Shown here piece after piece: positions 36,301-49,800 of a stretch of DNA of 64,000 bases. The DNA is from Enoplolaimus lenunculus (Eukaryota > Nematoda > Enoplea > Enoplida > Thoracostomopsidae), in assembly GCA_030248215.1 (NCBI GenBank), contig JASANG010002678.1, positions 1 to 64,000 of the forward strand, given 5' to 3'. Position 1 is the stretch's first letter. Each line of letters begins with the position of its first letter. The position numbers and the translations under genes were made by a program. Below the pieces are notes generated by a model. That model saw only the letters and a list, made by a program, of their open reading frames with translations. It was not told the origin of the DNA and did not search any database.

Positions 36301-38421
36301 TCTCAGACAGGCAAACATTAACAGAATCATGACGGGTTGTACGCTAGTAGTATATGTGTGTCGTAGGCCAGTACCAATACGCGATTCAGGCCCAATACTA
36401 ATTGGTTTAGGTCAATCTGCTACTTTATGTAAAAGCAGTTTCTGTTATTAAATTAATAGATGAATAACATCTGATTATTCTGTCAGACGCAACACCTCCA
36501 AGCAATCAGCGTTGATTTTACGTTGCTTATTTTTTGTTAAATATCCTCACATTTATGGCCTTGGCCAAACACCGCTATTTGTTCAGTATAGATTGGTCTA
36601 CAGCTTATTATGACATATTCGGGCTCCGGGCAGGTGTTAAGCTACTTGGCGACGAATCTTTTCGTCGACTTTTTGTGAACACAGTTTGGTTAATGTTTTT
36701 CGCGAAAAAAATCACAAACCTGCAATACGTTAGCTGCATGTGAAAAATACATCAAATATACAAGACTCGCCAATTTTTTTAATCAGCTATCAGTAATAAT
36801 AGCATTATTCGCTGGGTGTCTACTCTTAAAATACAGAAGCAATGTTATTGATTCTTTAACTCTAATTTTAATTGCAGTTAAAAATTAGGTTCAGTCAGCT
36901 GATAAATTTAGTTTTTTTTTCGCGAACAACTGTATTAAACGCGTTCTCTTGTGACAAAATAATATTTTGAAGATTTTTAGCAACGGCGTTGTTGACAAGG
37001 TGTTAAAAAGAGACAATTGTCTTTGGGTATATAGGGCCCCACACATGCATTTTGTATGAAACTTGTGTGTTTAAGTTACATTGTCGCCATTTTTGCAATT
37101 GTCCTTACACCAGTAGTAGTAGTAGTAAACTGGATTCATTTCGGTTGAAAGAATGGTTCAGTTGTACTGAAGACATATTTAACTCATTTAGTTTTTATTG
37201 TGTTCACCAGTAGGTTTGTGTATGCTTATTTTCAGAGCAGCTGGGCCGATCTATTTGATACAGTTACAGTAGTTTACTGGTCTAAATAATCGAATTTGTG
37301 TTGTGATAGTTTTATAATTTTAATTGATGTGTATGTAATAACTTGACAACAATGACTCTTGTATCGTCAACACCTACTAATGTATCACGCTGGCAGCGTG
37401 AGCCTGGTGAACAGTTGATCACACTCGAGTGGCCTCATCCGTGGGGTGACGACGTCCGTGTTACTGGTTACTTTTGGGGCTGGGGTCGTTCAGAGCGGCT
37501 GACATTGCCGCAGCGCCCGGTGACAACAAAAATACATCACAGCATCGACGCGTCTGAGTATCAACCGAGCGCTAATTTTGTTCAAGCTCACGTTAGCGAT
37601 GCGTCAATGAAGCATCGTTCGCTGTCGTTGTGGTTATCACCAGGTCGATACGAGTTTAAATTTTTGATCGACGGCGACTGGCAAATTGCGTCGAATTATG
37701 CAACCGTTCCTACACACTACGGCCCGCATTGTTTGAATAATTTTGTTGTTGTCGAACAGCCGAGCATCGATCCAGAGTCGCGGGTTGAGGGATTTGCTAA
37801 TTGGTATGTTGATTTTGAAACGGATTTAAGAAGTAGAGGGTATAAAACCAGAGTTGATTTGATAGCTAATAAACTACCGAAATGTCGCGTTGGAAAACAA
37901 AGCGAAGGGTGAAAAATTTAGCTATATCCAACGACATATGTTGGTTATTTGAACAAGTCGTGTAACACAAAATCATCATTAACCCAAGTTTTAAAAAAGA
38001 CAGTCATCACCTAATTGCGATTAGTAGCATAGCTTATAATATGCTATTTTACAAATAGGAACTATATATATACAAACAAAAGCAAATAAAGCCCATATAC
38101 TTGAATGAATTGAGCAATATATATATTGCTCGTCTTAAAAATCGTTCAATTAATCCTGGAAATCTGTTTAGCAAGTTGTAAGATTTCAGTCAGATCGCCT
38201 GCTGGGCAATCGTCCATATTTCGTTCCTGCCCGTGGTACAAAATACAAATGCTTCGCTTGACTTGAAGCTTCGTTTAGTGGTCGTCTTACGATATTTTAT
38301 GTATATTTCAAATCCACAAAACATTTAAATTGGTTTATAAATTAAAAACTCACATTATTGAATTAATCAAATGGCAAAATATCAATTAACATATTATTAT
38401 TATTCTTATTATTATTATTAC

Positions 38422-38465
<44 letters not shown>

Positions 38466-40772
38466 TTCATCGATTTAAGTGTTTTTGTTGCCTGGCGTTG
38501 CGTTAACGTATGTTAGTTCGCCTGATGAGCGCGGAATGGTAACGCGTACACACTTGCTCTCTCTGCACGCCTGAGCGATATGTGCTTTTGTATACTTATA
38601 ACTCGAGTAGTCGTCAACAGAATTATGCTTACTGGTTTGGTTTTAATTAAGAAAATGTGTGTTTTTGCCGGTTTGTAAACGAGCGGTTTGTTGGCGTACA
38701 GGTGTGAAAAATATACCGAGTTCCTGTGGTCATTTGAGTAGCGTATGCTGGGGTTGGATAACTGTTTGGTTCTGTGTGCTGTATAGTATACGTGACCCAT
38801 GTATAGAACAGGGCCGGAACAGTAGTATAAGCATATTCGTAAGCCTAAGCTTATGGATGAGCGTATTTCTAAGTCTAAGCTTAAGCAAAAAATTAGTCTA
38901 AAGCTTAAACTGACTCTATTATAGACGGAGGGTCTATAATTGAGTCAGCCTAAGCCTAAGCAAAAAATTAGTCTAAAGCTTAAACTGACTCTATTACAGA
39001 CCGTCCGAAAAACGATCCGGTCCTGTTCTATGCACGGGCCGTATACGTTTTGGTATCTACGTTGTGTTTAAAAAGTTAAGATGGTTGGTTTGTGTTCGAA
39101 AAAATTGGGTTTAGCGATTTTTGAATTTGTGTCGTTAAGGGTTTGTTTGTACGTACTACGTGCAAGAGCAGACGAGATGGAAGTGAGGTGTGGGCGCCTA
39201 TGGAGCATGGCGGGGCGGGTTTTAAAGCCTCCTCATATGGGGCAAAATTAACGAGTTGAGGTTTGTGTCGGTTTTGATTTGTTGCTAACTTCAAAGGTAA
39301 ACTGATTGATTGATTCACTATCTGAGTTTTAGCACTTACCGAAGCTTTTTGTTACGTCGCGTGCAAATTTTAGTTTAAAACTGTACCTACTGTGAATAAG
39401 TGAAAATCACATCTCTAATTTTAGTTTGAAATCGAACTCAATATTATTTTGAGCAATTTTGGTTTGTTTAGTTTTCATTGGATTTTAGTGTAAACTCACA
39501 ATGGTTTACCCGCTTTTAAGCTGTAAACTCACAATGGTTTACCCGCTTTTAAGCTGTAAACTCACAATGGTTTACCGCTTTTAAGCTTAAATCATGATCA
39601 TTACTTTGGTTTTGTCGTAAAGTAGGCATGGCGATTCGTTTAGGGATCAGGCTGTGTTTGAAAGTTCGGTGTCGTTGAATGAAACTGGAGGATGGTGAAA
39701 TATATACGCTTAGAATTGGTTGTACGTAGTCATTGTTTTAGCTTTGCCATGAAGCATTAGTATTGTTTTAGGAGTCATGCTGTATTTGAAATTTCTGTGT
39801 TAGTTGAATGAAATTGAGGACAAGAGAAATAAATATACACCTACAATACGTAGAAGTATTAATTGCACTTTGAGCTATAACTCCTTGAAGGTTGCAATAT
39901 CAACATAGCTATTCTAAAGAGCTCATGACTGCGCGTACTGAGCGCATAATATTATTGTTATTGAATTTTATATTTCTTTTCCAAGCTTTCTCCTGATATT
40001 TTTAGGTGTCGCCGTTTTGCCGTCAAGTTGTGTTTAGCGAAACCTTCAATGTCATTGTGTAGCACATAAGGTTCCAGGTCGTATCGGTTGTCATTCAAAG
40101 GCCGACGATCGTAAAGTAACCCCGGCCACCCGTTAGGCCGGTTTGTCGTGCGATCACCCAAACAAAACCGATGCAAAAATGCGAACCAAAAATATATTTC
40201 TCCATTGAAATTTTTCATTTCTGAATTGCTCATCAGTGACACGTTAATGTTGTGGGATATGACTGCCGTGGCGCCAGTCGCTGACGTACGGTTAAACTGG
40301 CTCCCATCGACCCTACGAGAATAGCGGTTATATAACAAAAAAATAACGGCATTTCATTAAGTTTTATTTTGATTTCAATATGTTTTATGCGCGTAATCTA
40401 TATTCGCGTGAACTGAATTTTTTAGCAAGCGGCGTACTAGAAAAATTCCGCCATATTTTATATATCCAATAGACCGAAAAAAATTTTTTAGCTTAATTTT
40501 AAGGTACAAATTTCAAAACTAAAAGCCCGCCCCGCCAGGCTTCGTGGGGCCCACGTGGTGGCCGCACTCTGCACTTCTATCTCTGTAATGACGTTTCATG
40601 GTCATTTCATTTCCAAACCGGAACTTGTTAACCGGTCGTTTCGAGTGCCTGTAATGCATGCTTTTTCAGTCCGGAAGCTTTGTAAACAAAAGTGTGAAAA
40701 TTGCATTCAGCTATTAAATCTACTATTACTAAGCTTTCGTGCTGATTACAGGAAATTTGAACCGAACAATAC

Positions 40773-40810
<38 letters not shown>

Positions 40811-43800
40811 ATTAATTTCTAACTGTTTGAGCTAGGCAATTTAGTGTTGTAACATCACATCAAATTTTACGATTGCTTAATTCGGTATTTTGTAGCAACG
40901 AACAAGTCGAATCATCAGTAACACAGTCGACGACTAGTGCAGAGAACGTTAGCTGGTCATCAGTGGGACGACAACAGCCCGAAACGATTTCAACTGAAAC
41001 TACTGTTGTTGATCAGCGAACGATACAACAGCTTCGGAATCGAATTAACGTAAGTGGGAACGGGGTTTGTGTGGAACTGTTTCGTGGGTATGGGACGTAG
41101 CCAAGCCAGAGACAAAACTAAAAAACAGGGTAATTGCTCCCGTCCAATGATTTTGGCAAATTTATTTCAACTAAATCCTAGCGGTGACAAATGGATTTTC
41201 ATACGATACGAGACAATTCGCGTAGCCGTCTTGGATCATAATCATGGCTACGTCCGTCCGCATTAGGGGCGCAGGTTTTGCTGAAGGTTATCCAGTGTGT
41301 GACCACACAAATATTTAGCTCGAGTATTTAGGGGGGGCAACAAAAGTTCGGATTCGTCAGAAATTGATTTCTGGTTTGAGAAAGCCGAATTCATGGTGGT
41401 TCGATAATGTATGACTGTGGCTTGGAGGATAAATTTGAATTCGACTAAACAAACCAGTTATCGGAAACGTTTACCATTTGGGGCTGTGGACCGAGTTCGT
41501 AATTTCAGTGTCTGATATTATTCAGTCAGGCCCGTAGCCCGCTCACCTTGCTAGGGGGGGGGGGCTAAAATTTTTTTCGGAAGTGGCATTTTGCATTAGA
41601 TCCGTCTGGCTGAATTGGCATGTAAAACGAGTACACATGTTGTCCTATGAATGAAATTCGATTTTTAGTGAAACAAGGTAACCAATACTAAATAATAGAA
41701 CACTTGTTTACTAATGGTTTTTTGAAGCGAATACTCTGGTTTGGGTTCGGTAATATAGTTTTGAGTTTGAATAATTGTGCAATCTGGCAGGTATTCTAGT
41801 TTGAAGGATGATAACTAAAATATTGCAACTAGTTACAAAATTGAGTGTTGCTATGTTACCGTTTGTATTTGGTAGGATACACTGTGGCAGGGACGGGCGG
41901 TCTCGGTCCAAAAAGCGAGACCGACACTGAGCCCGAGACCGAGACTTTCGGTCTCTCTCGGTCTCGATCAATTTTTATAACCGTCACCGAAAATGAAAAG
42001 ATTTTTCGAACAAAAGTTGACATTGCGCATATATGAAAATGAACTTAAGCCGATTATATAGGACCGTCAGTGCCAATGCCAATGAAAACGTTACTTGGTG
42101 TCAATTCTGCAAAAAAACTCATTCACACTTTGTTTGCGGTAGGCAATTTTATTAACTTGTTTACGCACTTCCACACCTCCATACATACCTAAGCTGAAGC
42201 GTCGACCAAAACATAAGCCATACATTTCATGATGTAGTATGATGATCACTATGAGAGAATTTGAAACGTTTAATAATACAGTTATCGTGTTTAATGGAAG
42301 TAAACAAGTATCGAATTTTTAGTGGTTTACGTGTGTACATGTGTAGTCTAAAATACGAGCAAATCAATTGCCTGCATCCTTTCAACAAATGAAACTAAGC
42401 CCAACTACGAGACCGAGACCAGCCAAATCCCGACGCTTGCCGAGGCCGAGGCCGGGATCGCCCATCCCTGCACTACTGTTTTAGCTACTAATTACTAAAC
42501 TGATTTAGATCCGTTTTTGCTTTCTTTCATTTAAACTCTATTTTGTCAAAGTTTTGTTAAATTTGTCTACGTTGTTTTAGTTATATATCGAACATCGGTT
42601 TGTTTTATCTGCATTCGACTCGGGCGTTCCAGTAGTGACATTTTTCATATTGACCCATGTTACATATAGGGGTGTCCAGGTTACTGATGGGTCTATAAAA
42701 GAGAAGGTTTAGATTGTAGATTACATTTTGTTGCTCAGGCTTAGGCTTAGGCATAGGAACACATTTTGCAACGATTAGGCTTAGGCTTAGACTGAGGAAT
42801 ACGCTTAATCTACTGTTACGCCCTTAAAAGTTACATTGGCCTTTATATTTATACCAGTTACTTCCTAGTGAAGTAGTTTATTGTGTTGTGACATTGTCCA
42901 ATGACAAGCAATTATGTATTGTTTATATCATTATCAATACACTGGATAATTTAACAAATTTATGCTAGCCACAGAAAAATGAGTATGGGTAAAGGTGGTT
43001 TGCTGTATACCTGGACCGGGTAAAGAAATTTTTGCCGACTTACACTGCTGGTATAGTCTGTTCAAATACCTATGTAACAGACACGCAGACAAACCCCCCT
43101 CCCACCATAACCTCATTGAGTTAAAAAAATTAAGGGACATGGCAACTAACAACAATGCTTCGGAGCAAATCAGTTTTGAACAAAACACAGTGTAAAGAGA
43201 ACGGTGTTGTGTCCAACGAACGTTTAATGAATAAAAAATAAATACCATTCAACTGAATAGCAGGGTGCACCCTATGGAGATGCAAATTCCACATTATCCC
43301 TTTCTCACATGGATATTTTCAATTTCAAATGAGACGTAATTTCAAGATAAGGTTGGAACCCCAGCCTCACGGGTGGGAGGCGTTTACGATTACCACTCAC
43401 CTATAGGAGCTTGACGCTCGAGCCCGAGTAGGCTCTCACGTCTTGTCGAGATTTTGCTCTTCGCATATATGTTACATTGTTAAACAATACTCACAGTTTC
43501 TATATTGCTCGTATATTATTGTATTTAGTTGCTCATAGTATACTCTATGAGTGAGAGGGCTAAAATTTCTCGAATGACGGGATAAAAATATATATATGTA
43601 GTTTGTACAGCCCCTTAAAATGAACTTCTGGTTATGGCTATGGCAAGCGCATATGGTATAGGGCGGCGCTATACATGTCCGGCGCCGGACGTCACCATAC
43701 GGTATATACCGTACGTGAATTTACCGTACGTGAGTAATTCGCGTACGATACCGCACGGTGACGTACAGTGACGGACGGCACTGGACATGATGGACATCAT

Positions 43801-46800
43801 CAAAAGTATAGCGCCACCCTTTTAAACCATTTTCATAACAGTATATTAACCACCAATAATTCATTCGCAAAACGGTTTATGTCATCGTAGCAGGTGTTTA
43901 AATTTTATTAAATGGTCGTACAGCAATAGGTAGCACAAATAAACATTATGCACCACAGTTAACGTTCCGTACATTTTTTATACTTTATATATAGTGCAGC
44001 ACTAATAGTCGATTCTCAAGTATATTCAAGGGTTTAGTGTAATAATGTTATATGTTTTGTGAGTGTTTTTATGCTGTTAGGGGCCCATGTTACTTTAACG
44101 GGCGTCCAGGTTTCTGGTGGGTCTATAAAAAAGTAGGTTTAGATTGTAGATTACATTTTTTGCTTAGGCTTAGACTTAAAAATATATTTTTGCAACGCTT
44201 AGGCTTAGGCTTAGGAACACGCATAACGTACTGTTATGCCCTTCAAAGTAACATTGGCCCTGTAAGGCGTGTTTTAAGCAGTAAAAGGTGAACAGATGTG
44301 CGGGCACACGCATCGTGATTAATTATAATTATATGGATGGTGCTGCGGCAGTGTCGGATCCGGAGGAAGGGCAATGTTTGTACCGGCACTTTTGTAGTTC
44401 GCCCGCCATGTACTACGCAAATGTGTGGGAAACTTTTTCACTTGTAACACAGAAGAATATTTTGTTTCCGTGTTTTAAAAACTTGTTTCTAGTGCGAAAA
44501 TTTTGCGTTTTACGTTTCTTAGGGGGCGGGGGCTTCCGCCCCTCTGAACCCCTGTGATTTGAAGGGATACTAAGCAAGATGGAGGATGCTTGCTGTCCTC
44601 CAAGCCCCCCTGCATTAAGCATTTTATTATCACCTAAAATTACTGAAATAGCTTTGAACTGTTTTGGCGCTAAGTATGAAAACCGTTTAGTGCGAACGGA
44701 TTTGAGGTGGCGGCGCCCCCACCCGTCCTGCATAGTATCGTTTCAAATCGCATCGGGTTCCAGGGGCAGCAGCCCTACTGAACACCCAATTGCTGTGGCG
44801 GGGGAACCTAAAAACTTCTCCACTATGGGTTGCTGACAAAAGTGCATTTCGCCTCAGGCCCCACAGGCCGTGCCGTGCTGTTCAAAAATTGTGCGATTCA
44901 AATGGTTCAATGGAAGCTCACAATGTGGGTTTTTTAGCCTAACAATAAATATTTCGTGGATAAAACTCGAAATTAAAATTTTATTACGGCTTCGTCGCAA
45001 TTGATCAATCTTAAAATATCGGAAAAAAATTTAGCCAAAAACGCACTTTAAAACTAAAATTGCGAACAAAATAGGTTTCGGCGGACGTACGGAATATAGC
45101 GTAGATCCGCATCCGTGCAGCCGGAGTTGAATAATTACGAAGCATTCATTATAATATACCATGGGAATAATGGATCCGAAGAAATGGGTTGATGCTGTGT
45201 AGCCAGTAGCGCAGTTAGCACGGGTCTAATTAAGCCTGACTGTAAGCCCCACTGTAACAAAGCGCGGTCAGACTTCTTCCTTCCTTTTGTAATTAGGTGT
45301 TTTTCGCTGTTCGTTTCTAAGAAATTATTTGGCTGATATTCAACGAATGAAGCATTCAAAAGACCAGATGATAACAGAGCCAGGAAGTGGCTTCGGCCAA
45401 CCACAAATTGGCTGCTGGGAAATCCTGAGAGAGGTTTATTGTTAAGTGTAATTTGTTCGTTTACTTAGAGTTCGTAAGCTGTAATTTTCAATACGAATTA
45501 AGCAAATATATTCATTAAGTTATTGGCCTAAAAGTATTTTTTAGCGCGCTGCGTAGTGCTGCAGCTAACGATTGTGCCTATGGTGTTGTTTTTAAGCTGT
45601 TTCTTGCTTAAAACTGGTCCGATTTTGAATGTGTTTTGTAGCTTTAAGCTTCTCGTGTGGTCCACTGAATCGAGTTTGCACCAATCATTCAATTTCTGTT
45701 TGTTACGTAAAGTGCGGTAATGATTGCAATATAATTCTGATTTTGGTGAATTTCTGGTAGTGGCTCGTGGTCCGTAGAGCAATTGGCTTAAAGATTTCGC
45801 TTCTGTGGATTGTGAAAATCTAAAATACAGCAGATAAAGTCGATATGTACCTATCTCCAATTAAGGTTGCCTATTTCACCAATAATATTGCAAAAAATGG
45901 AAATAGAAATGAATTTTTCGATGACTTGTAAGTTTTCTATCTCCGGTTTCTGTTCTGGAAATTTTTTCATATTTCGTTCCGGTTCTGGTAAATTGTAATT
46001 CCGGTTGCACCCTGGTTCTAAACTAGAGGTGCCATGGGTCAACCCGTATTTGCAAAAACGTAGCCGGGAGCAGCGCTAGTTTTAGATAACAATCTTTGAC
46101 CCGCATAAAAACAATTCTATCACGTTCGGTTCTCGTTTAAAAATATGACAGTCACATGAGGTTACTGTAAACGGCGCTTGGTAGTTTCCCCACGGCTTGC
46201 TGTACATGTCGTGCTCCAAACAGCTATTTACCCCAGTTGGCAACTGGAACGTCCCGAGCGACAATTGTTGTTGCTCAGTGCAGCCCAAACAAATACTGGA
46301 ATGCATACCAATTTTGATTGGACGATGATTTTACAGACTAAAAAGCTGCAGGGATGCAAACTGTCGGTGATTTGTTGCTCAGGTTTAATTATGGTCGAGA
46401 AATTAACTTAGACAATAACTATTTGCATTCACCGTATTTGTAAACTATAAATTGATCAAATTAAACAAGGTTTATAGCACTTGTATAGTATACAAACGAT
46501 GGCGTGTGAGGGTGTGTTTGGGGGGCTGTCCCGAATAGCAATTGTCGTTTGGGCGCCCTAGTTGATAAATGAGGCAAATAGCTGTTTGGTTCACGACATA
46601 CACACTACAATTGTTTATTTTGCATCTGTTGAATTGTTAGCCACCATTTAGTATTGCGTATATCATGTTCCAGCCCAGGGGCAAGTGTAATTCTAACCAA
46701 AATTTGTTCCGGTTGGAAGCTTATCTGACGCATACAGGTATGAAGTGTAATATGTGAAGATGTTTTCCTATGCTGCAGTGCATATATATACATTATGTTT

Positions 46801-49800
46801 TTATTTGTATAATTTCTTCGACCGAGACTAAACAAAGAAAACAGTAGTCTGTGTATGTTTAGCTTTTTTTTTACATTCTATTAGTGAGAAATACATTTCA
46901 TTTGAAACATTTGGATTTTTGTTTAAGCGCATAGTAGGAGGCTGCTGCATTGTGTGAAACACGTCGAACTTAGCGAGAATGGTTCTCAGTCATCTAGGCT
47001 TAGGAATACGCTTTTTCTATTGTTACGCCTCTAAAAGTAACATTGGCCCTTAAATTTATAGTTATTGCAAGCACAATCTCAGCTGCCTATGTTAATAGGT
47101 TAACATGCGGAACTCGTCTTGATCGTAATGGTATGTCTCAGGGTGTAAAGCGGAACCGGATTATACTGGTGTCGCGAAAAAAAACTAGAGACTTTTTCGA
47201 AAAATTCTGTCCCCCGGGCAATTTTTATTAAAAATTTCTGTCCCCCTCTTAAAATCTCTGTCTTCTTTAAAATCCACCATAAAATAATTAACAGAAAAAT
47301 GAGAAATTTGGAAGACAGGCATTAATCCACTTGAGAAATGGAAAGAAGAACATGCATCGTTGTCGAGAGTAAAAGACTATAAGCGGGCACTAAGACTAGC
47401 GGTACAACATTTCAAACTTTGGGATGGTATGATTTATCATAAGTCGACAAAGGATATAAAACGTCTGATACTTTCCAAATCGGAGCGTAACGGAAGCATT
47501 AACATCGATCATGACCGTTGTGGTCGTTTTGGTGTTACTAAAGTTACAAAGTACATCTCGGAGGCTTACTACTGAGGATCAAAAGTGTATGATGATGTCG
47601 TTGAAGTTTATGGCAAATCTGGCGACAAAGCTGGTCGGGTTCGCTACAGAACAGAGCGAGCATCGGAAATGAAAAAAATATATTCGAAGAATGGTGTATA
47701 CTTGATCAACCTTGACAGCACACATTTCAACGCTGTATGCGGAGTCAAGTGTTAAAAAAGTGTCGCGCCGATCGGGCGGTAGGAAGGGGGTGCGGCGGTG
47801 GGATGCATGATAAGTTGGGTCCACGTCCTGCATCCTGGTACAGAAATTTTCAAAGGGACAGTTTTTTTAAAAAATTATCCGGGGGGACAGAATTTTTCGA
47901 AACAAGTGTCACGGGGGGACACGTTTTGGAGGGGACAGTTTTTCGTGCCGCCGGAATCGGAATTGGATTATACCGGAATCGGAACTGGATTATACCGGAA
48001 TCGGAACTGGATTATATCGGAATCGGAATCGGAACAGCAAATTTATACCGGAATTGTAATCGGACTCGGAATTGGAATTAGACATTTTGTAGCGGGGGGC
48101 TGTCTGAAAATTTTAACAATGCCCCTTTTTAAAATTTTTGGAAATTTTCATGCCTATGTTAATGTTCCGCCCCTGTTTCCACATTGATTCCCTTTTTTTA
48201 AAAAAAATGCGAAAAATTGAAGTGGTAGGCCACCCCCTTTTTTATTGTTGGAATTGTTGGGCTTATCCCCATTATTATGTATTGTGTACAGCGTGTGGGT
48301 ATGTATACACGGAATGCATATAATGTGCAGCGGGTTTTTAGTGAGGAGTGCTGGTGTGTAATTATTGTGTTTTATGTTTTCGATGTGTGAAAATACATGC
48401 GATGCGGGGCAGATTGTATTTATTGTGTACAGCGGAGATTTCTTTGTGTAATCTAAAAATTAATAAGATAAAGTCGTATTGCGTTTAAGTAGGGATTTTT
48501 AGCAGAACATTCTGACTAGTGGCAGTTGTGATTACCAAAAATCGTGTGGTTCTTTTTCACGCAATAATGAACCACCAATTCTAATAATTAAAATTATTTT
48601 TTCTTGCAAATAATTTAGAAAAGCCCTTAAAGTGAACAATTTTTGACAAATTTTGACCCCCTGTTTTTGGAAAAATGTCCAATGTTCGTTGTGTATGCTA
48701 CAGTCGGGATAACATATGATGTATGAGCATTTCTTCGGTAATCTCAGTGCTGCAGTTTGTATGCTTTAACAAAGCAGAGTGTTCTTGGGATGCCGGTGAC
48801 AGTAGTAGTTATAAATTAGTGATGTATTTCAGTTGTGATTTAAAATTATGACCTCCTTACGGATAGTGATCATAAAAGTGTGGATGCTTATATTTGTGCA
48901 GAATGAATTTTTTCTTAAAGAACAATCGATTAGCCCCTTTTGAATAATTTTAGAAAATGGTAATTCTTAGAATTTAAATAGACTCGAAAGCCCTGAGAAG
49001 TCAAAATAGTGGGTTTTATGAAATTCTGAGAATTATCGAGGAAAATTTTGTTTTGAAACTAAGGGATTTGGGTCAAAACATAAAATTTTAAAGTTTTTAT
49101 GGGATCTGAAAGTTCAAAAACTGTTCTAAAAACTTAGGCTCGACGACAAAACAGCTTTTTAGTAAAGTTTTTGTGAATTTTAATTGCAAAAATTGCGGAG
49201 AAATCCTTGATTAATCACGAGATCGATGGTATGCGCAGAATCTGTAAAGATTCCATAGTTTTTCATCTATTAACTAACCTTTAAAATAGCGGGTATATAA
49301 GCGCTTGGCACTAGTGGGTAGAGAAGGTGTTTGGGGAAGTGCTGTTGGATTGTATCGAGGTTTTACTAGCGCCGGTTTGCTTGACTATCTGTACTTGATT
49401 ACGCGGCTGTTAAGGTGCACTGGTTTTAATTTTACTTGTAAGGGGCGCTTTTGATCCGGCATATTTAGAGAATGGTGTGTGTTTAAGTAATTACTAAGTG
49501 ATTTGAATTGACGAAACGCGAGTAACGCGTGTGTATTTTGTACTGAAATTTTGGGTGCGCGTTTCGAAGCGAAATTTTGGCGTATAGTTAAGCTGTTAAA
49601 GCTTGCAACGGTAATTTTTTGTTGATATACCTAGAGAGTAGGTATTGCCGACTGTTTTAATTGTGAGCCGCGCAGATTTTGAGTTGGGTACGAAAAGTTC
49701 TGGTCCTGTAAAGGTACCATATCTGTCTATTTTATATTTAAAGAGAACGGAATCGTGTATTCGAGAGAAATTACGTGATATTGGTCTAGTGTTGGTGTGA

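Larger units (their letters stand above)
30848..37200. other. first part of intron 7; repeats and unassigned sequence
   Basis: No exon-like frame was found. Related old repeats lie at about 32695-32960 and 36365-36610 (caggcc-aataactaattgg pieces, aatcagcgttg). A 30-35 bp tandem repeat (ggatatttaagtttt, gtgggtaga; three units) lies at 33815-33915. Confidence 0.45.

Noticed and set aside
22985-40808. Direct repeats (ATT)n and (GAT)n considered as possible CRISPR-like or regulatory arrays
   Set aside because: They are simple microsatellites without spacers, in a eukaryotic intron setting.
44288-44557. 89-codon frame after family F copy 3
   Set aside because: No domain or splice context. The downstream half runs into a GC-rich repeat-like stretch.
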